Assembly: GCA_023205875.1 (NCBI GenBank)
Contig: CP060763.1
Coordinates: forward strand, 372,001-436,000
Source: Chloropicon primus
Taxonomy: Eukaryota > Chlorophyta > Chloropicophyceae > Chloropicales > Chloropicaceae
Direction of reading: 5' to 3'
Length of the DNA: 64,000 nucleotides
Made by a program: the position numbers and the translations under genes. The notes beneath the pieces were generated by a model that was not told the origin of the DNA, did no database searches, and worked only from the letters and a program-made list of their open reading frames with translations. Each line of letters begins with the position of its first letter. The stretch's first letter is position 1. Shown here one piece after another: positions 19,530 to 28,973 of the stretch.

Positions 19530-20762
19530 ATGGTGGCCATGAGCGAGGAGGGTGACCTCCGTCGGGAGAACGCGAGGCTCCGGTTGGAGCTGGAGTCGGC
19601 GAAGAGAGAGGTCGAGGTCCTCCGGATGGCTTTGGAGGATCACTCGTTCCGCTCGTCGCCGAGCGGAACCTCCTCGGGTCAACAACGCTCACCATCATCA
19701 CAGGATCAGTTGCACCTTCCTCCTGCTGGGGAGAGGGGAACGACGAGTACTGGCGAGGAGGAGGACGCGGGCCGAAGGGCGAAGAAGAAGAAGAAGGTGA
19801 GGGTGGAGATGTGCGAGAACGGACCGGACTTCACTGCGTGCCCTTACGTGTACGTGTCGCTGAAGCTCGCCTACTTGGGCTGGGCCTACCACGGCTTTGC
19901 TCGACTGAAGCACCTGGAGGAGACGGTGGAGGAGAAGTTTTTCAACGCTGTGAAGAGGTCCAGGCTCATCCCGCCACAATGTGACCCGGTGGCCGACCTT
20001 GACTACTCGAGGTGCGGTCGAACGGATAAAGGGGTGAGCGCTTCGGGCCAAGTCATCAGCTTGAAGCTTCGTGGCGCTTCTGGTGGCCAGCCCCCTTTGG
20101 ACTACGTGAACCTCATCAACAGGCACTTGCCGGATGACATCAGGGTGTTGAGGTGCCTTGAGGGGGCCTCGCCGGAATTCAACGCCAGGTTTGACTCCAA
20201 GGGGCGCCACTACAAGTATTTTTTTGTCCAGGACGGCTCCTACGACGTGGAAGCGATGAATGCTGCGGCAGCCTGTTTCCTCGGGGAGCACGACTTTAGG
20301 AACTTTTGCAAGAGGGACGAGAACGCCCAGACTTACTTGAGGAGGATAGACGCTTGTTACATCGAGGACGTCAGTGAAGTATACGACAGTGAAAGTGACG
20401 AAAAGATGTATGCCCTGAACGTGATCGGGTCCGCGTTTTTGTGGCACCAAGTTCGCTGCATGGCGTCCGTTCTCTTTTCGGTGGGGCAGGGGCAACTCGA
20501 GGAGAAGGACATCAGGAGGTATCTCAACCCCGCCGAGCAGCCAAGGAGGCCCAATTACACCATGGCCAAGGAGGAGCCCCTCCTTCTGTATCGCTGCATG
20601 TTCGACGACCTCAAGGAGGACCAACTCGCGTTGTCTGCCCTGGCACGAAAAAGGCTCGAGTCTCACCTCCAGAGTCTCCAGCGCAATCTCAGAATCAGGT
20701 TGCAGCTCGTCAAAGAAATATTCCTCACAAGTAGAGGAGCCTCTGAGTCTGCAAATCAATAA
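19530..20762 (+). CDS. PUS3: tRNA pseudouridine(38/39) synthase, PUS3/DEG1 type
   Basis: 410 residues, intronless. A short coiled coil at the N-terminus (LRRENARLRLELESAKREVE) is typical of Deg1/PUS3. The TruA-fold catalytic domain follows: LAYLGWAYHGFARLKHLEET, the active-site loop YSRCGRTDKGVSASGQVI (catalytic Asp at about residue 166), HYKYFFVQDG, FRNFCKRDE and FLWHQVRCMASVLF. The enzyme makes pseudouridine at positions 38 and 39 of the tRNA anticodon arm. The start is the ATG at 19530 or 19539. Its last 38 bases overlap the end of the convergent TPR gene. Confidence 0.92.
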   Translation: MVAMSEEGDLRRENARLRLELESAKREVEVLRMALEDHSFRSSPSGTSSGQQRSPSSQDQLHLPPAGERGTTSTGEEEDAGRRAKKKKKVRVEMCENGPDFTACPYVYVSLKLAYLGWAYHGFARLKHLEETVEEKFFNAVKRSRLIPPQCDPVADLDYSRCGRTDKGVSASGQVISLKLRGASGGQPPLDYVNLINRHLPDDIRVLRCLEGASPEFNARFDSKGRHYKYFFVQDGSYDVEAMNAAAACFLGEHDFRNFCKRDENAQTYLRRIDACYIEDVSEVYDSESDEKMYALNVIGSAFLWHQVRCMASVLFSVGQGQLEEKDIRRYLNPAEQPRRPNYTMAKEEPLLLYRCMFDDLKEDQLALSALARKRLESHLQSLQRNLRIRLQLVKEIFLTSRGASESANQ

Positions 20763-22149
20763 TACCCCGTGTGCTAATATCCTGTAGACTAGTTTGGGGG
20801 CAGACGTCCTCCCTCCACCTCTGTTCGGACCTCTTCAAGATCTTGTCCGCTTCCTCCTCCCTCCTCGGGATGACTCTGAGGAGCTTCGAGTAGTTGTACT
20901 CGAGCAAAGCGATGCAGGTTGGGTGGCACCCGGACGTCTCCCCGGAAGGGTCGTCGAAGATCGACGACGAGGACGCGCTCAAGAGTTTGCTGGCGGTTCT
21001 GTACAAGCCTTCCGCCAAAGTCAGCCGGTTGAGCTCAAAGTACACTTGGGCCAGCTTCATGATGATCAGCCCCGCCCTCGCATCGCTGTCAGAGAACGTC
21101 TCCCCGTGCTCATTGAGGAGGCCCTCGAGCTTCTTCTCGGCCTCCTCGAGCCTTTTGTCCCGGACGAGGACCTGGGCCGCCCCGAATCGGGAGCTGTGTG
21201 CCACCTCCCTGAGCATGGGAACGGAGCCCCACAACTTGAACGAATCCTCCAGCTTCCCGGCGTCCTCCTCGGCCGCCTCGGCCACGTAATCAAAGTGCGC
21301 CTCGGCTCCCCTCCTGTCGTCGCCGTCCCCGAGGCAGTGCAAGAACAAGGAGTAATTCTTCATGACGTGAAACAGCTTGGCGTCCCGGTCCTTCCACTCC
21401 CTGGTGTCTCTGCCTCCCATGCCCTCGGCTACTTTGTTCCAGCTCTCCAGAGCGAGGTCCCGCGCTCCCAGGGAGTGGTCCAGGAGCCCCTTCATCCCCT
21501 CGTACACGGCAGCCATCCCCCTCTTGCTCTTCTTGCCGATGATGGAGGACTGGAAGTCGTACGCGCTGAAGGAGACGTCTACGTCCGCGTACGTGGACGT
21601 CAGGTCGTTGGCCAAGCCGTCCTTCCCCTGGCTCAGGTAGATCAGCGTGAGAAGGTGGCGCGCGAAGAGGCTTCCCTCGCTCTGAAACTTCGCGTTCAGG
21701 ATCTCATCGTTCTCCATCAGGTGGGACAACGCTTTGTTGCACTCCCTCTCCACCTCCCTCCACTTCCCATCCAAGTACAGGACCTCCGCGGCAGTCAGCG
21801 ACAACCTCACCATTCCCTCCACTTCGTACCCCTTGGAATCCCTCTCCACCATCTGCGCCCCGTGCCTGAGCGTCTCCACCGCAGCGCTTCGGCTCTGGCA
21901 CGTCCTGGCGTACCGTATCAGGTCCTCCGTCATGCTCCCACCGCCGCTGCTGGTGGTGGTGATGCCGCTGCCGCTGGTGGTGGTGGCGGAGGAGAAGCCG
22001 AGGGCGAGAGGGAAGGACGAGGAAAGTGTCGACGTCGTCCCTCCTCCGCAACTGACGACCCTCCATGGCCACCTTCCCCTCGGGAGAGAGAGAGAGCGAG
22101 AGAGCGAGAGAGAGCGAGAGAGAGCTCTCGCCACCATGGTCGACGCCAT
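20725..22149 (-). CDS. Organelle-targeted TPR-like helical protein
   Basis: 474 residues from the ATG at 22149, intronless. The first approximately 30 residues are Arg/Ser/Leu-rich without acids (MASTMVARALSRSLSLSRSL), a mitochondrial- or plastid-type presequence. The rest is alpha-helical with TPR-like pairs (LTAAEVLYLDGKWREVERE, RFGAAQVLVRDKRLEEAEKK, MKLAQVYFELNRLTLAEGLY). I do not recognise a specific family. Its stop lies 38 bp inside the PUS3 coding sequence on the other strand. The frame extends upstream to 22431 but is low complexity there. Confidence 0.75.
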   Translation of the reverse strand: MASTMVARALSRSLSLSRSLSLPRGRWPWRVVSCGGGTTSTLSSSFPLALGFSSATTTSGSGITTTSSGGGSMTEDLIRYARTCQSRSAAVETLRHGAQMVERDSKGYEVEGMVRLSLTAAEVLYLDGKWREVERECNKALSHLMENDEILNAKFQSEGSLFARHLLTLIYLSQGKDGLANDLTSTYADVDVSFSAYDFQSSIIGKKSKRGMAAVYEGMKGLLDHSLGARDLALESWNKVAEGMGGRDTREWKDRDAKLFHVMKNYSLFLHCLGDGDDRRGAEAHFDYVAEAAEEDAGKLEDSFKLWGSVPMLREVAHSSRFGAAQVLVRDKRLEEAEKKLEGLLNEHGETFSDSDARAGLIIMKLAQVYFELNRLTLAEGLYRTASKLLSASSSSIFDDPSGETSGCHPTCIALLEYNYSKLLRVIPRREEEADKILKRSEQRWREDVCPQTSLQDISTRGIIDLQTQRLLYL

Positions 22150-23016
22150 CGTCTTCCGACTCTCTCCCTCGATCGCAAGCAGCAGCGCAGAACGATGAAG
22201 AAGGAGAAGGAGAAGATCGAGGATCGAAGGCGATGAACCCAGGAGGCCCACGATTGGGCCGATCCAGCGCAGTGCCCAAGCAATGCACTCACCTCGCGAG
22301 GGACGAAGACAATGCATGCACGGATGCATGGATGCGTGAATGGATGGATGGAAGGAAGGAAGGAAGGAAGGAAAGGGAATGCAGGGGGGGAAGGGAATCG
22401 AGGAGAGTATCCCGATCCGACGCCAAGACACAAAATTGTTCCGCGCTCCTCCACGAAGCTCCTCGTCCCGCCATCTCAGTCGTACACCGATACTACGCTC
22501 TTTCCACGACGTTACCGTAAGTAAGAGTGGTTTAATGTTATTGATGTATTAATGTTATACATAGAAGATGTTGTAATGAGTGTACAGATCTTATCCACTG
22601 ACGAGGACGAAGATCACACAACAGAACAGATCCTCGTTCGACGAGGGCGAAGGACGAGGGAGGGAGAAAGCGACGGCCTTGTTGGAAAACGAGGTCGTTC
22701 CGAAGGTGGGGACGAGTGTTGACGGGAATCTTTGTCTCGCGCTCTTTCCAACGAGCCCTCGCTTGAGGTTTTTGGACCGAAACTCGGAACTCGGGAGAAC
22801 ACGGAGCAAGGGACATCGTCATCGTCGTCGTCATCGTCGTCGTCGTCGGTGCCAAGTGGAGCGGAGGCCTCGCGGCTCGTCTTCGGGGGTTTCTTTCTCT
22901 GGCGAACTGCCTCCCCTCTCGACGCCAGCAACAGCAAGGCTTGCTGGTGCCCAAGGAGGGAGTGAGCGTGACCCCCTCGCTGCGAACGATACCAACCCTG
23001 ATCCCTGCTCTGCTGC
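22150..23016. other. Divergent promoter region with microsatellites and one element
   Basis: It holds GATG/GGAA repeats (about 22320-22375), a CGT/CAT-type trinucleotide run (about 22815-22850), and a plus-oriented composite element near 22730. No gene is seen. Confidence 0.6.
22728..22775 (+). promoter_or_regulatory. Composite promoter element upstream of SSU-like gene
   Basis: TTTGTCTCGCGCTCTTTC, an 18-base spacer ending CTTGA, then GGTTTTTGG. It is about 240-290 bp before the ATG at 23017. Confidence 0.65.
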
Positions 23017-23859
23017 ATGGGTTGCGGCATCATGGCGTGCTGGTTGAGGGGCGGGAGGGTGCTGGGTTCGGGAAGCTCTAGCACCTCTGGAACGAGTGCG
23101 GTGGTCCAGGGAAAGTTTTGGGCGGCGCAGCGAGGAGCTGTGGGGTGCGGTAGCCGGTGGGTTGGGCATGAGGCGAGGGCGCTGACGCCGTCCCGAGGGG
23201 GGGAGGGGGAGCTGAGCGACTTGCACCAGGCCCTCCACGGCGACATGAAAGGGGTCTCGGCGACGAGGGCGTCCACGCGGTTGGAGAAGGCCCAGTCGAA
23301 GGAGCGGAACAGGAAGATCCTCCTCGAGCACCTGGCGGAGTTTGTCCACGAGCACCAGCAGTGGCTGGGCGGCAAGTTCCCGTCGAGGGGCTACCTCTCG
23401 AGCGTCGGTAGGATTGACCTCGCGGAAGCGATACGCAAGCTCGGGGGGCCCGCGAAAGTGGCACACATGTTTGGGCTGAAGTGGGGCGTCGACGAGGGGG
23501 GGGGGGGCGCCTTGGGCAAGGTCGAGCGCGATGCGGGTTCCAACGGGGTCGTGGACAGCATCAACACTCTGGACAAGGCGAATCTGAAGCTCTCGATCGC
23601 CGAGAACGTGGAGAAGGGCCACTCGTTCATGGTGGAGCACACGAACAGCAAGACCCCGATGAAAGAGAGCGAGTGGACCCTGTGGAAACCACCGATCTCG
23701 GATAGCTCCACCACGGAAACCGTGAAGAGAATTCTGGAGGAGGCGGAGATGTGCGCAAAGCACCACCCCATCTGTTACGTCAGGATCACCGCTTTCGACA
23801 AGGGAAACTTTTCGCGAAAGATCACCTTCCTCCTCCACGTACCTTCCGCCGGTTCGTGA
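23017..23859 (+). CDS. Plastid protein with Rubisco small-subunit-like C-terminal domain
   Basis: 280 residues, intronless. Residues 1-55 look like a transit peptide. At about 80-150 is a helical module with FPSRGYLSSVGRIDLAEAIR and KLGGPAKVAHMFGLKWG, a pattern (GR-x-DL-x2-AI-x3-GG-x3-VA) seen in algal and plant organellar proteins. Residues about 187-278 follow the RbcS fold: LDKANLKLSIAENVEKGHSF, then EWTLWKPPI (RbcS: YWTMWKLPM), then VKRILEEAEMCAKHHP, then CYVRITAFDKGNFSRKITF followed by LLHVP (RbcS: AYVRLVAFDNQKQVQIMGF then LVQRP). It is not a normal RbcS because of the N-terminal fusion and shortened loops. Possible roles are Rubisco binding, assembly or clustering, by analogy with the SSUL domains of cyanobacterial CcmM and activase. 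Confidence 0.75.
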   Translation: MGCGIMACWLRGGRVLGSGSSSTSGTSAVVQGKFWAAQRGAVGCGSRWVGHEARALTPSRGGEGELSDLHQALHGDMKGVSATRASTRLEKAQSKERNRKILLEHLAEFVHEHQQWLGGKFPSRGYLSSVGRIDLAEAIRKLGGPAKVAHMFGLKWGVDEGGGGALGKVERDAGSNGVVDSINTLDKANLKLSIAENVEKGHSFMVEHTNSKTPMKESEWTLWKPPISDSSTTETVKRILEEAEMCAKHHPICYVRITAFDKGNFSRKITFLLHVPSAGS

Positions 23860-24049
23860 CAGCAGACACCACACAAGGTTGTTTGCTTTTGTTTTTGAAC
23901 TATACAAGAGATACCGCGCAGTTTGGACTGCCGTACCTACTACCATGATGATAACTTGTGAAAAAATGTTTGTTGTATTTTGTTTGTTTTTGATCAAAAA
24001 AGTTTTGTGAGAATTATATATATATATCCCCCCCAATCATCACTCCGTC

Positions 24050-26260
24050 TTACTTGGTCGTCGTCGTCGAGCTGGCCCCTTCCCCGTATCGCATCAGTTG
24101 CTTGTCCACAGACCAGTCCCGAGGCTTGTAAAAGATGACGTTCTCTCCCATCAAGCTGTGCTTGTCGTGCAAGAAGGTCTGAAAGTCCTCCGGACCGAGC
24201 GAACACCAAGTCGTGGTCGTGGGCAAGCTGCCCCCGCTGACCCACGAGAAAGGCAGAGAAAAGATGGATCTCGTTTGGGACTTCCACCTCCTCTTGCAGA
24301 TAGGCCCCGCGTGACTGATCTTGGTGTAACCCAAGTTGTAGAGCTTGAACAAGGTCTCCGTCGGGTTGTTGTGCCCGGAGTCCACGGAAGCCTTGTAGTT
24401 CATCTCCACCAACACGATCGACGGGTAATTCGTCTTGTGCTTGAACAGAGCCATGCCACCGTCGATCACTGCATTCTCCCACCCGTTCACGCTGATACGC
24501 ACAGCCCCTACTGTTTCGTTCAGCGAGATGACGTCCTCGAGTCTCTTGTACTGCACAGTGACTTGTTCCTTGTCCCCTCCCCCCGCGCCCTTTTGCTTTT
24601 GCCCCCCCAGTCCCATCTCGAGTGAAGGGTACCCGTGCCTGAGCCCATCCCCAAGCGACGTGCCAGCCGGGACGCCGTACGTCACGTTCTCGTTCTTGTC
24701 GCTCAGCGCCACCCTGTGAATCTTGATGAAGTCCTCAAACCCGTTCCTCTTGCTGCTGGTCTCGAAGGCTTTGAGGGACATGTTGGACACCTCGAAGGAC
24801 TCCACGTCATGGCCCCTTGCAGCCGCCGCAAGAGAGAAGAACCCGATGCCAGCCCCGATGTCCAGGAGCTTGACCGACCTCTTCTTCCCCCCGAGGGACC
24901 CCACCAGGGCGTTCACCACGCCCGGCTTCTCCCCGGGGGCCATGCCAGCCTGCCACCTGCCGTACTTGAAGAGGTCGTCGTTGGCATCCTGGCCCGACTC
25001 GAACTCGGCCCCCTTCCTGTACACCGACATCTCAAAGGTGGGCTTGAAGTTCGCGCTCACCGGGAACAAGTTCCTCTCCTTGTACTCCAAGTAAAGCTCG
25101 GACTTCACCGAGGACGAGTCGTGCAAAGCACTCGTGAACCCCGCGCCCTTGGAGTGGCCCCTGAACACCTTCCTGTCGCACTTGGACCAGCACACAAAGT
25201 GGGACTTCCAGCCGCCCATGAAGTGGTGCAGAACCTTGACGTCGCTCGAGTCGCTCCTCACTCCCTCCTTGTTGTCAGGGTGAGCCCCGAGCCCGACCCA
25301 GGGCAGGAACCGCACCGGCCAAAGCTCCTCGTCATTCACGCTGAAGGGAGGGTGTTTCTTCGAGTGCCTCAGCACCACGTCAGTGAAGATGCCAGGACCA
25401 GTCTTCTCCAAGGTGTCCCTGTTCTTGTTGTCCGAGAACTTGGTCGTGGCGTGGTTGCTGATGAAATCGCACACCTCCCTGAGCGCAGGGTGGCCAGGGG
25501 CGGCCATGAAGGTCCACTGCAGGACCTGGTTCGCCCTCACGTAGTGGTGGTTCAAGGCGTCCTCCTGCGTGGTCCCCTCGTACTCCCAGCCAACCACCAT
25601 GGTATCCGTGGGAAGAAGGACCTCGTCCAGAGGAGTCTTGCACTCCGTGTCAATGTCGGTGTAGACTCCGCCATACTTGTAGATGACCATGTACCGGAAG
25701 AAGTCGCTCCTTTCGACGGACTTTGGCAAGGTCACGTATGCCTTGACGTACTCCGGGAACTCCTGCTTGACAAAGTTGAGGCAGGCCTCGTCGTCGTAAA
25801 ACCTGATCTCCCAGCCGGGGTTGAGCTCCCTCCAGCTCTGCACTAAGTAACGGAGCTTGGAGGAAAGAGCCTTGGACCCGTACGTCTGGTGAATGATTTT
25901 GGGTATCTTCTTCTTGTTCGAGTTGGTCCCGTGGGTCTGCCTCAGCGCAAGGGTGCCATCCAACTGCTGGCCGTCCGAGTTGGTGAAGCTCTCGATGAGG
26001 AACCTGGCCTCGCTCTTGAGGGTCACCTTACCTCCGAAGAAGCTCCGGTCAAAGTCCTCGCTGCTCTTTTGGAACCCGCAGGTGCTGTTGAAGGTGCAGG
26101 TGAAGGCCTGGCTCAAGGCCACCACGAAGAGGAGGACCATGCATAGCTTGTGGATCCTCGCCTGCTTCTTGCTCGTCGATATCAAGCTCGATATGCTCTT
26201 GTACGAGTACTCCTTCTTCAACCCACCCGTGCTCACCGACCTCTTCATCTTCATCTTCAT
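24050..26260 (-). CDS. Type II membrane protein: GT32 (OCH1-like) glycosyltransferase fused to FkbM-type methyltransferase
   Basis: 736 residues, intronless, from the ATG at 26260. A basic N-terminus precedes a single hydrophobic anchor at about residues 37-55 (KLCMVLLFVVALSQAF). The GT32 domain has KKIPKIIHQTYGSK, WEIRFYDDEAC, RSDFFRYMVIYKYGGVYTDI and the DxD in YTDIDTE (about residue 200). A second domain from about 440 on has a SAM-binding motif KLLDIGAGIGFFSLAAAARG and FkbM-like C-terminal features (VSNMSLKAFETSSKRNGF, SIVLVEMNY). It is likely a Golgi enzyme making O-methylated glycans. It is convergent with the SSU-like gene, 190 bp apart. Confidence 0.87.
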   Translation of the reverse strand: MKMKMKRSVSTGGLKKEYSYKSISSLISTSKKQARIHKLCMVLLFVVALSQAFTCTFNSTCGFQKSSEDFDRSFFGGKVTLKSEARFLIESFTNSDGQQLDGTLALRQTHGTNSNKKKIPKIIHQTYGSKALSSKLRYLVQSWRELNPGWEIRFYDDEACLNFVKQEFPEYVKAYVTLPKSVERSDFFRYMVIYKYGGVYTDIDTECKTPLDEVLLPTDTMVVGWEYEGTTQEDALNHHYVRANQVLQWTFMAAPGHPALREVCDFISNHATTKFSDNKNRDTLEKTGPGIFTDVVLRHSKKHPPFSVNDEELWPVRFLPWVGLGAHPDNKEGVRSDSSDVKVLHHFMGGWKSHFVCWSKCDRKVFRGHSKGAGFTSALHDSSSVKSELYLEYKERNLFPVSANFKPTFEMSVYRKGAEFESGQDANDDLFKYGRWQAGMAPGEKPGVVNALVGSLGGKKRSVKLLDIGAGIGFFSLAAAARGHDVESFEVSNMSLKAFETSSKRNGFEDFIKIHRVALSDKNENVTYGVPAGTSLGDGLRHGYPSLEMGLGGQKQKGAGGGDKEQVTVQYKRLEDVISLNETVGAVRISVNGWENAVIDGGMALFKHKTNYPSIVLVEMNYKASVDSGHNNPTETLFKLYNLGYTKISHAGPICKRRWKSQTRSIFSLPFSWVSGGSLPTTTTWCSLGPEDFQTFLHDKHSLMGENVIFYKPRDWSVDKQLMRYGEGASSTTTTK

Positions 26261-26974
26261 ATCTTCTCTGCGATGCTGCCAACCTGAAGACCTTGAAGCG
26301 GAATGAAGCAAGCAAAGCAAAAGGACAAGGACAAGGACAAGGACAATGTCACGAACCAAGGGAGACAAACAGCACCACCACCGCGCACCACGAGAGCAAA
26401 GTGGAGTTTGGGTTCGCTTGGGTTCGTCTTCACACAAAGTCTAAGTCCCTTACAAATTCAAAGTCGTCATCTTTGGGCCTTGGTTTGGGTTTCCAAGCCG
26501 TGCCGAGCTTTGCTCACCACCTTTGCTCACCACCTTTGCTCTTTTGCTCTTGCTCCTAGAAGATTATTTGATAATAATAATATCAAGAGAGAGAGAGAGA
26601 GAGAGGGGGAGAAGAGAGAAGAGAAGGAGGGGGCACAAGGACGGTGACGGTAGGTAGGTAGGGTGATAGTACAGCTTGGAACGATTCGATGGTTTGCCGC
26701 CAAAGAGGTTACGGCTTGGCAGGAAAGAGTAAAGGATTGTGTTGGTCTCTCTTTGCAAAACCCAATCGACCCCCCAACAGTGGTGGCGTAGTCCGACGGC
26801 GTACCACAACAAGAGGGGAGAGAGCATTGTGTCGTGCTACCAACGAAACAAAACAAAACAAAACGAAACGAAACATGCGTAGGGAGGGAGGGAGCCCTTT
26901 CTTTAGGGGGGAGGATGGACGGAAGGGAGAGGAGTCGAAGAGTCGATCCGGGCTCTGGGGATAAAAAAAAAAGA
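26261..26974. other. Intergenic region upstream of the GT32 gene
   Basis: It holds a four-copy AAGGAC hexamer run (about 26322-26346), a 15-bp direct repeat of GCTCACCACCTTTGCTC type (about 26512-26540), a GA-repeat (about 26584-26606) and a short AAAAC/GAAAC run (about 26845-26873). No gene was seen before the 5S rRNA gene. Confidence 0.55.
26963..26972 (-). terminator. Pol III oligo-T terminator of the 5S gene
   Basis: Ten consecutive A on the plus strand (T on the transcribed strand) lie directly after the 3' end of the 5S rRNA gene. Confidence 0.85.
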
Positions 26975-27091
26975 ACATACGCCACGAGAGATTCCCGTGT
27001 TGTCACCAACCACAGTACTGATCTCGCCCACACGCGCTTGACTTCCGAGTTCTGATGGGATCGGGTATTTTCACGTAGGTATGAACGTATG
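26975..27091 (-). rRNA. rrn5: 5S ribosomal RNA
   Basis: The minus strand from 27091 reads CATACGTTCATACCTACGTG, then AAAATACCCGATCCCATCAG, AACTCGGAAGTCAAGCGCG, and on to GATCAGTACTG, GGTTGGTGACAACACGGGAA and CGTATG. This matches the eukaryotic 5S layout, including the A-box/C-box internal control region. The two ends pair (CATACG with CGTATG) to form helix I, giving about 117 nt. A T10 run follows immediately. It is a single copy within this window. Confidence 0.93.
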
Positions 27092-27115
27092 ATGAAAGAG
27101 GGAGAGAGTGTGGCC

Positions 27116-27123
27116 TATATATA
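27116..27123 (-). promoter_or_regulatory. rrn5: TATA-like box about 28 bp upstream of the 5S gene
   Basis: TATATATA centred about 28-29 bp before the predicted 5S start, the same position as the -28 TATA-like element of land-plant 5S genes. Confidence 0.7.
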
Positions 27124-27459
27124 CCTCTCGCCTCTCGCCGCCTTCCTCCCGGTCTCGTCTCGTTCCCCTCCTCGTCCAGCACCCGCCCGAGGGAACGCAA
27201 AGTCGAGTGAGTGGAGCATCCATCGCGAAAGGGAAAGGCCTTGAGGCAAGACTTTGGGTATGCCCGACCCTTTCCTCGATCCTGCGCCCCCTCCCCTCCC
27301 CTCTCGTCGTCCATCCTCGCCTTTCGATCGCCTTTTCGATTTTTTTGGGCTAGCTAGTTAGCTGGAGGGGGACGACGAGAAGGAAACCCAGGACGAGCTT
27401 TGAAACTTTGGATCTTGGCGGCTTTGAGGACGTCCCCGGCTCGAGATTAGCACTTGGAT

Positions 27460-27511
27460 CGAAAGTGCGTCTCTCGAGCTTTCGTTTGAGCCCTTACTCG
27501 ACGAGTTTGAC
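27460..27511 (+). promoter_or_regulatory. Composite promoter element upstream of LisH gene
   Basis: CGAAAG, TGCGTCTCTCGAG, CTTTCG, an 18-base spacer ending CTCGA, then CGAGTTTGACC. It is about 185-235 bp before the ATG at 27695. Confidence 0.75.
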
Positions 27512-27694
27512 CCCCGGGGTGTTCGATTAAAACTCGCGCCAAGGAGGAGCAAGCGACGGAGAGGGAGGGAGAGGGGAGCATTGCGGACGAGGCGGAGGTC
27601 GAGGTCGAGGTGTGGAGGGGAAGAGAGGAAGGCAGGACGAGGTCTTGACTCGTGGTCTTTCGGTTTCTCGCTTGCTCGAGGCAGCGTGCTCGTG

Positions 27695-28883
27695 ATGGCT
27701 TCGACGAGTTATCCAACGTCGAGCACCGCGACGGTGACGAGTGCGGAGCTGTCCCTCCTGGTCCGGGACTACCTGTCCTCGGAGGGCTTCTCGCGGACGC
27801 TGGAGCAGTTTGAGGCGGAGGCGGAGGGCCTTCTGCGCCAGGGGAGCGGCGGGTCGAACCCCGGGCTGCGAGTGGACCCCGGCGTTGCGAGGGGCCTCAA
27901 GCCGCTGAGGGGCGTGGTGAGCGAGTACTTGGGCCTGGCGGAGGAGTGGAAGAGAAAGAGGGTGCTGGGAGAGTCGCACCCCCTCGCGGCGAGAATGCTT
28001 TGCGTTCTGGAAGACTTTGCGAACGACAGCAACCGCGCGACATCGGTCAGGTGAGTACACACAGCACGATTCGCTCCCGTCCTTCAGCCACGCACGGCCG
28101 GTGGGGCGCCCACTCTGACGCTGTTCTCCCATTCCTTGCTCTTCCTTTTTACCCCGATCCTTCGGCAGTGGCGACGGAAGGGGCGGGGGCGACCGCTTCC
28201 CAGGGCAATCGTTTGACACGGCGTTCACGCCCTCTCCCCACAGGGCGCTGCCGGGGGGAGGGGACGGAGCCGGGTCGGTGTATGGGCAGCATCGGCTCCA
28301 GAGTAGCAGAGCGCAGGGCAGGAACTTGTTCGCCGAGACTTCGGGCCGGGAGGCAGCGGGGCAATCTCCAACCGCGCCGACCCCCTCCCCCCTCCGAAGG
28401 AAGAAGGGGACGCCCAGGAAGAGAAATGTGGTTGCCCAACCAAATTCGGTGGACGACCAGCTCCTTCCGTTCGCCAAGGACCTGGCGCAGCGGATCAACG
28501 GCAGCAAAGGCGGCGCCTTTGATGGGATCTCGGAAGACTTTCTAACAAACTTGGAGGTGAGTTCTGTCGGCTCGCAACCTCGCCCTCTACTCCTGTGCCC
28601 GATAACTCAGGCAATGGCTAACATGCGTCTCTCTTCCGCCTCATCATCTCAGAACCTTCCCGAAGACTTCGGGTTCGAGCACCTACTGAACTCCCTCAAC
28701 CCAGAGGCGGATGGTGCGAGCTATCACCCCCTTCAGCCCTCGTCCAATGATGCAGTGGACGCTCCCGCGGGGCAAGCCAACCAATACCACCCATCGAGCA
28801 AGCGGCCACGTCGGCGGCTCTCCGACTACCTCAAGACGGCAAACGGCGTGGATAACCTGTTGAACAGCATCAAATACAATTGA
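27695..28883 (+). CDS. LisH-domain protein, function unknown
   Basis: Three exons, 27695-28050, 28169-28556 and 28653-28883, join in frame to 324 residues. A LisH dimerisation motif lies near the N-terminus (LSLLVRDYLSSEGFSRTLEQ, about residues 22-41) followed by a second helical part (GLKPLRGVVSEYLGLAEEW). The remainder is low complexity with basic patches (RRKKGTPRKRN, KRPRRRLSDYLK) suggestive of a nuclear protein. The C-terminus is DNLLNSIKYN. I cannot name the family. Confidence 0.75.
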
Positions 28884-28973
28884 GTTCCCCCGGCGACCAC
28901 TTCTATGTAGTGCATACGAAGCCATAGCCAAACACCCAGATATGTTCCTCTTCAAAGGGACCACTCCTCTTTG

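Larger units (their letters stand above)
27092..27694. other. Divergent region between 5S rRNA and LisH gene
   Basis: It contains the 5S TATA-like box and the composite element of the LisH gene. No other gene is seen. Confidence 0.55.

Noticed and set aside
20794-22236. A 480-codon plus-strand frame opposite the TPR gene
   Set aside because: No domain or targeting signal; the minus-strand protein has a presequence and helical repeats.
22320-22375. Telomere-like or satellite array
   Set aside because: Short GATG and GGAA microsatellite only, not a telomere repeat.
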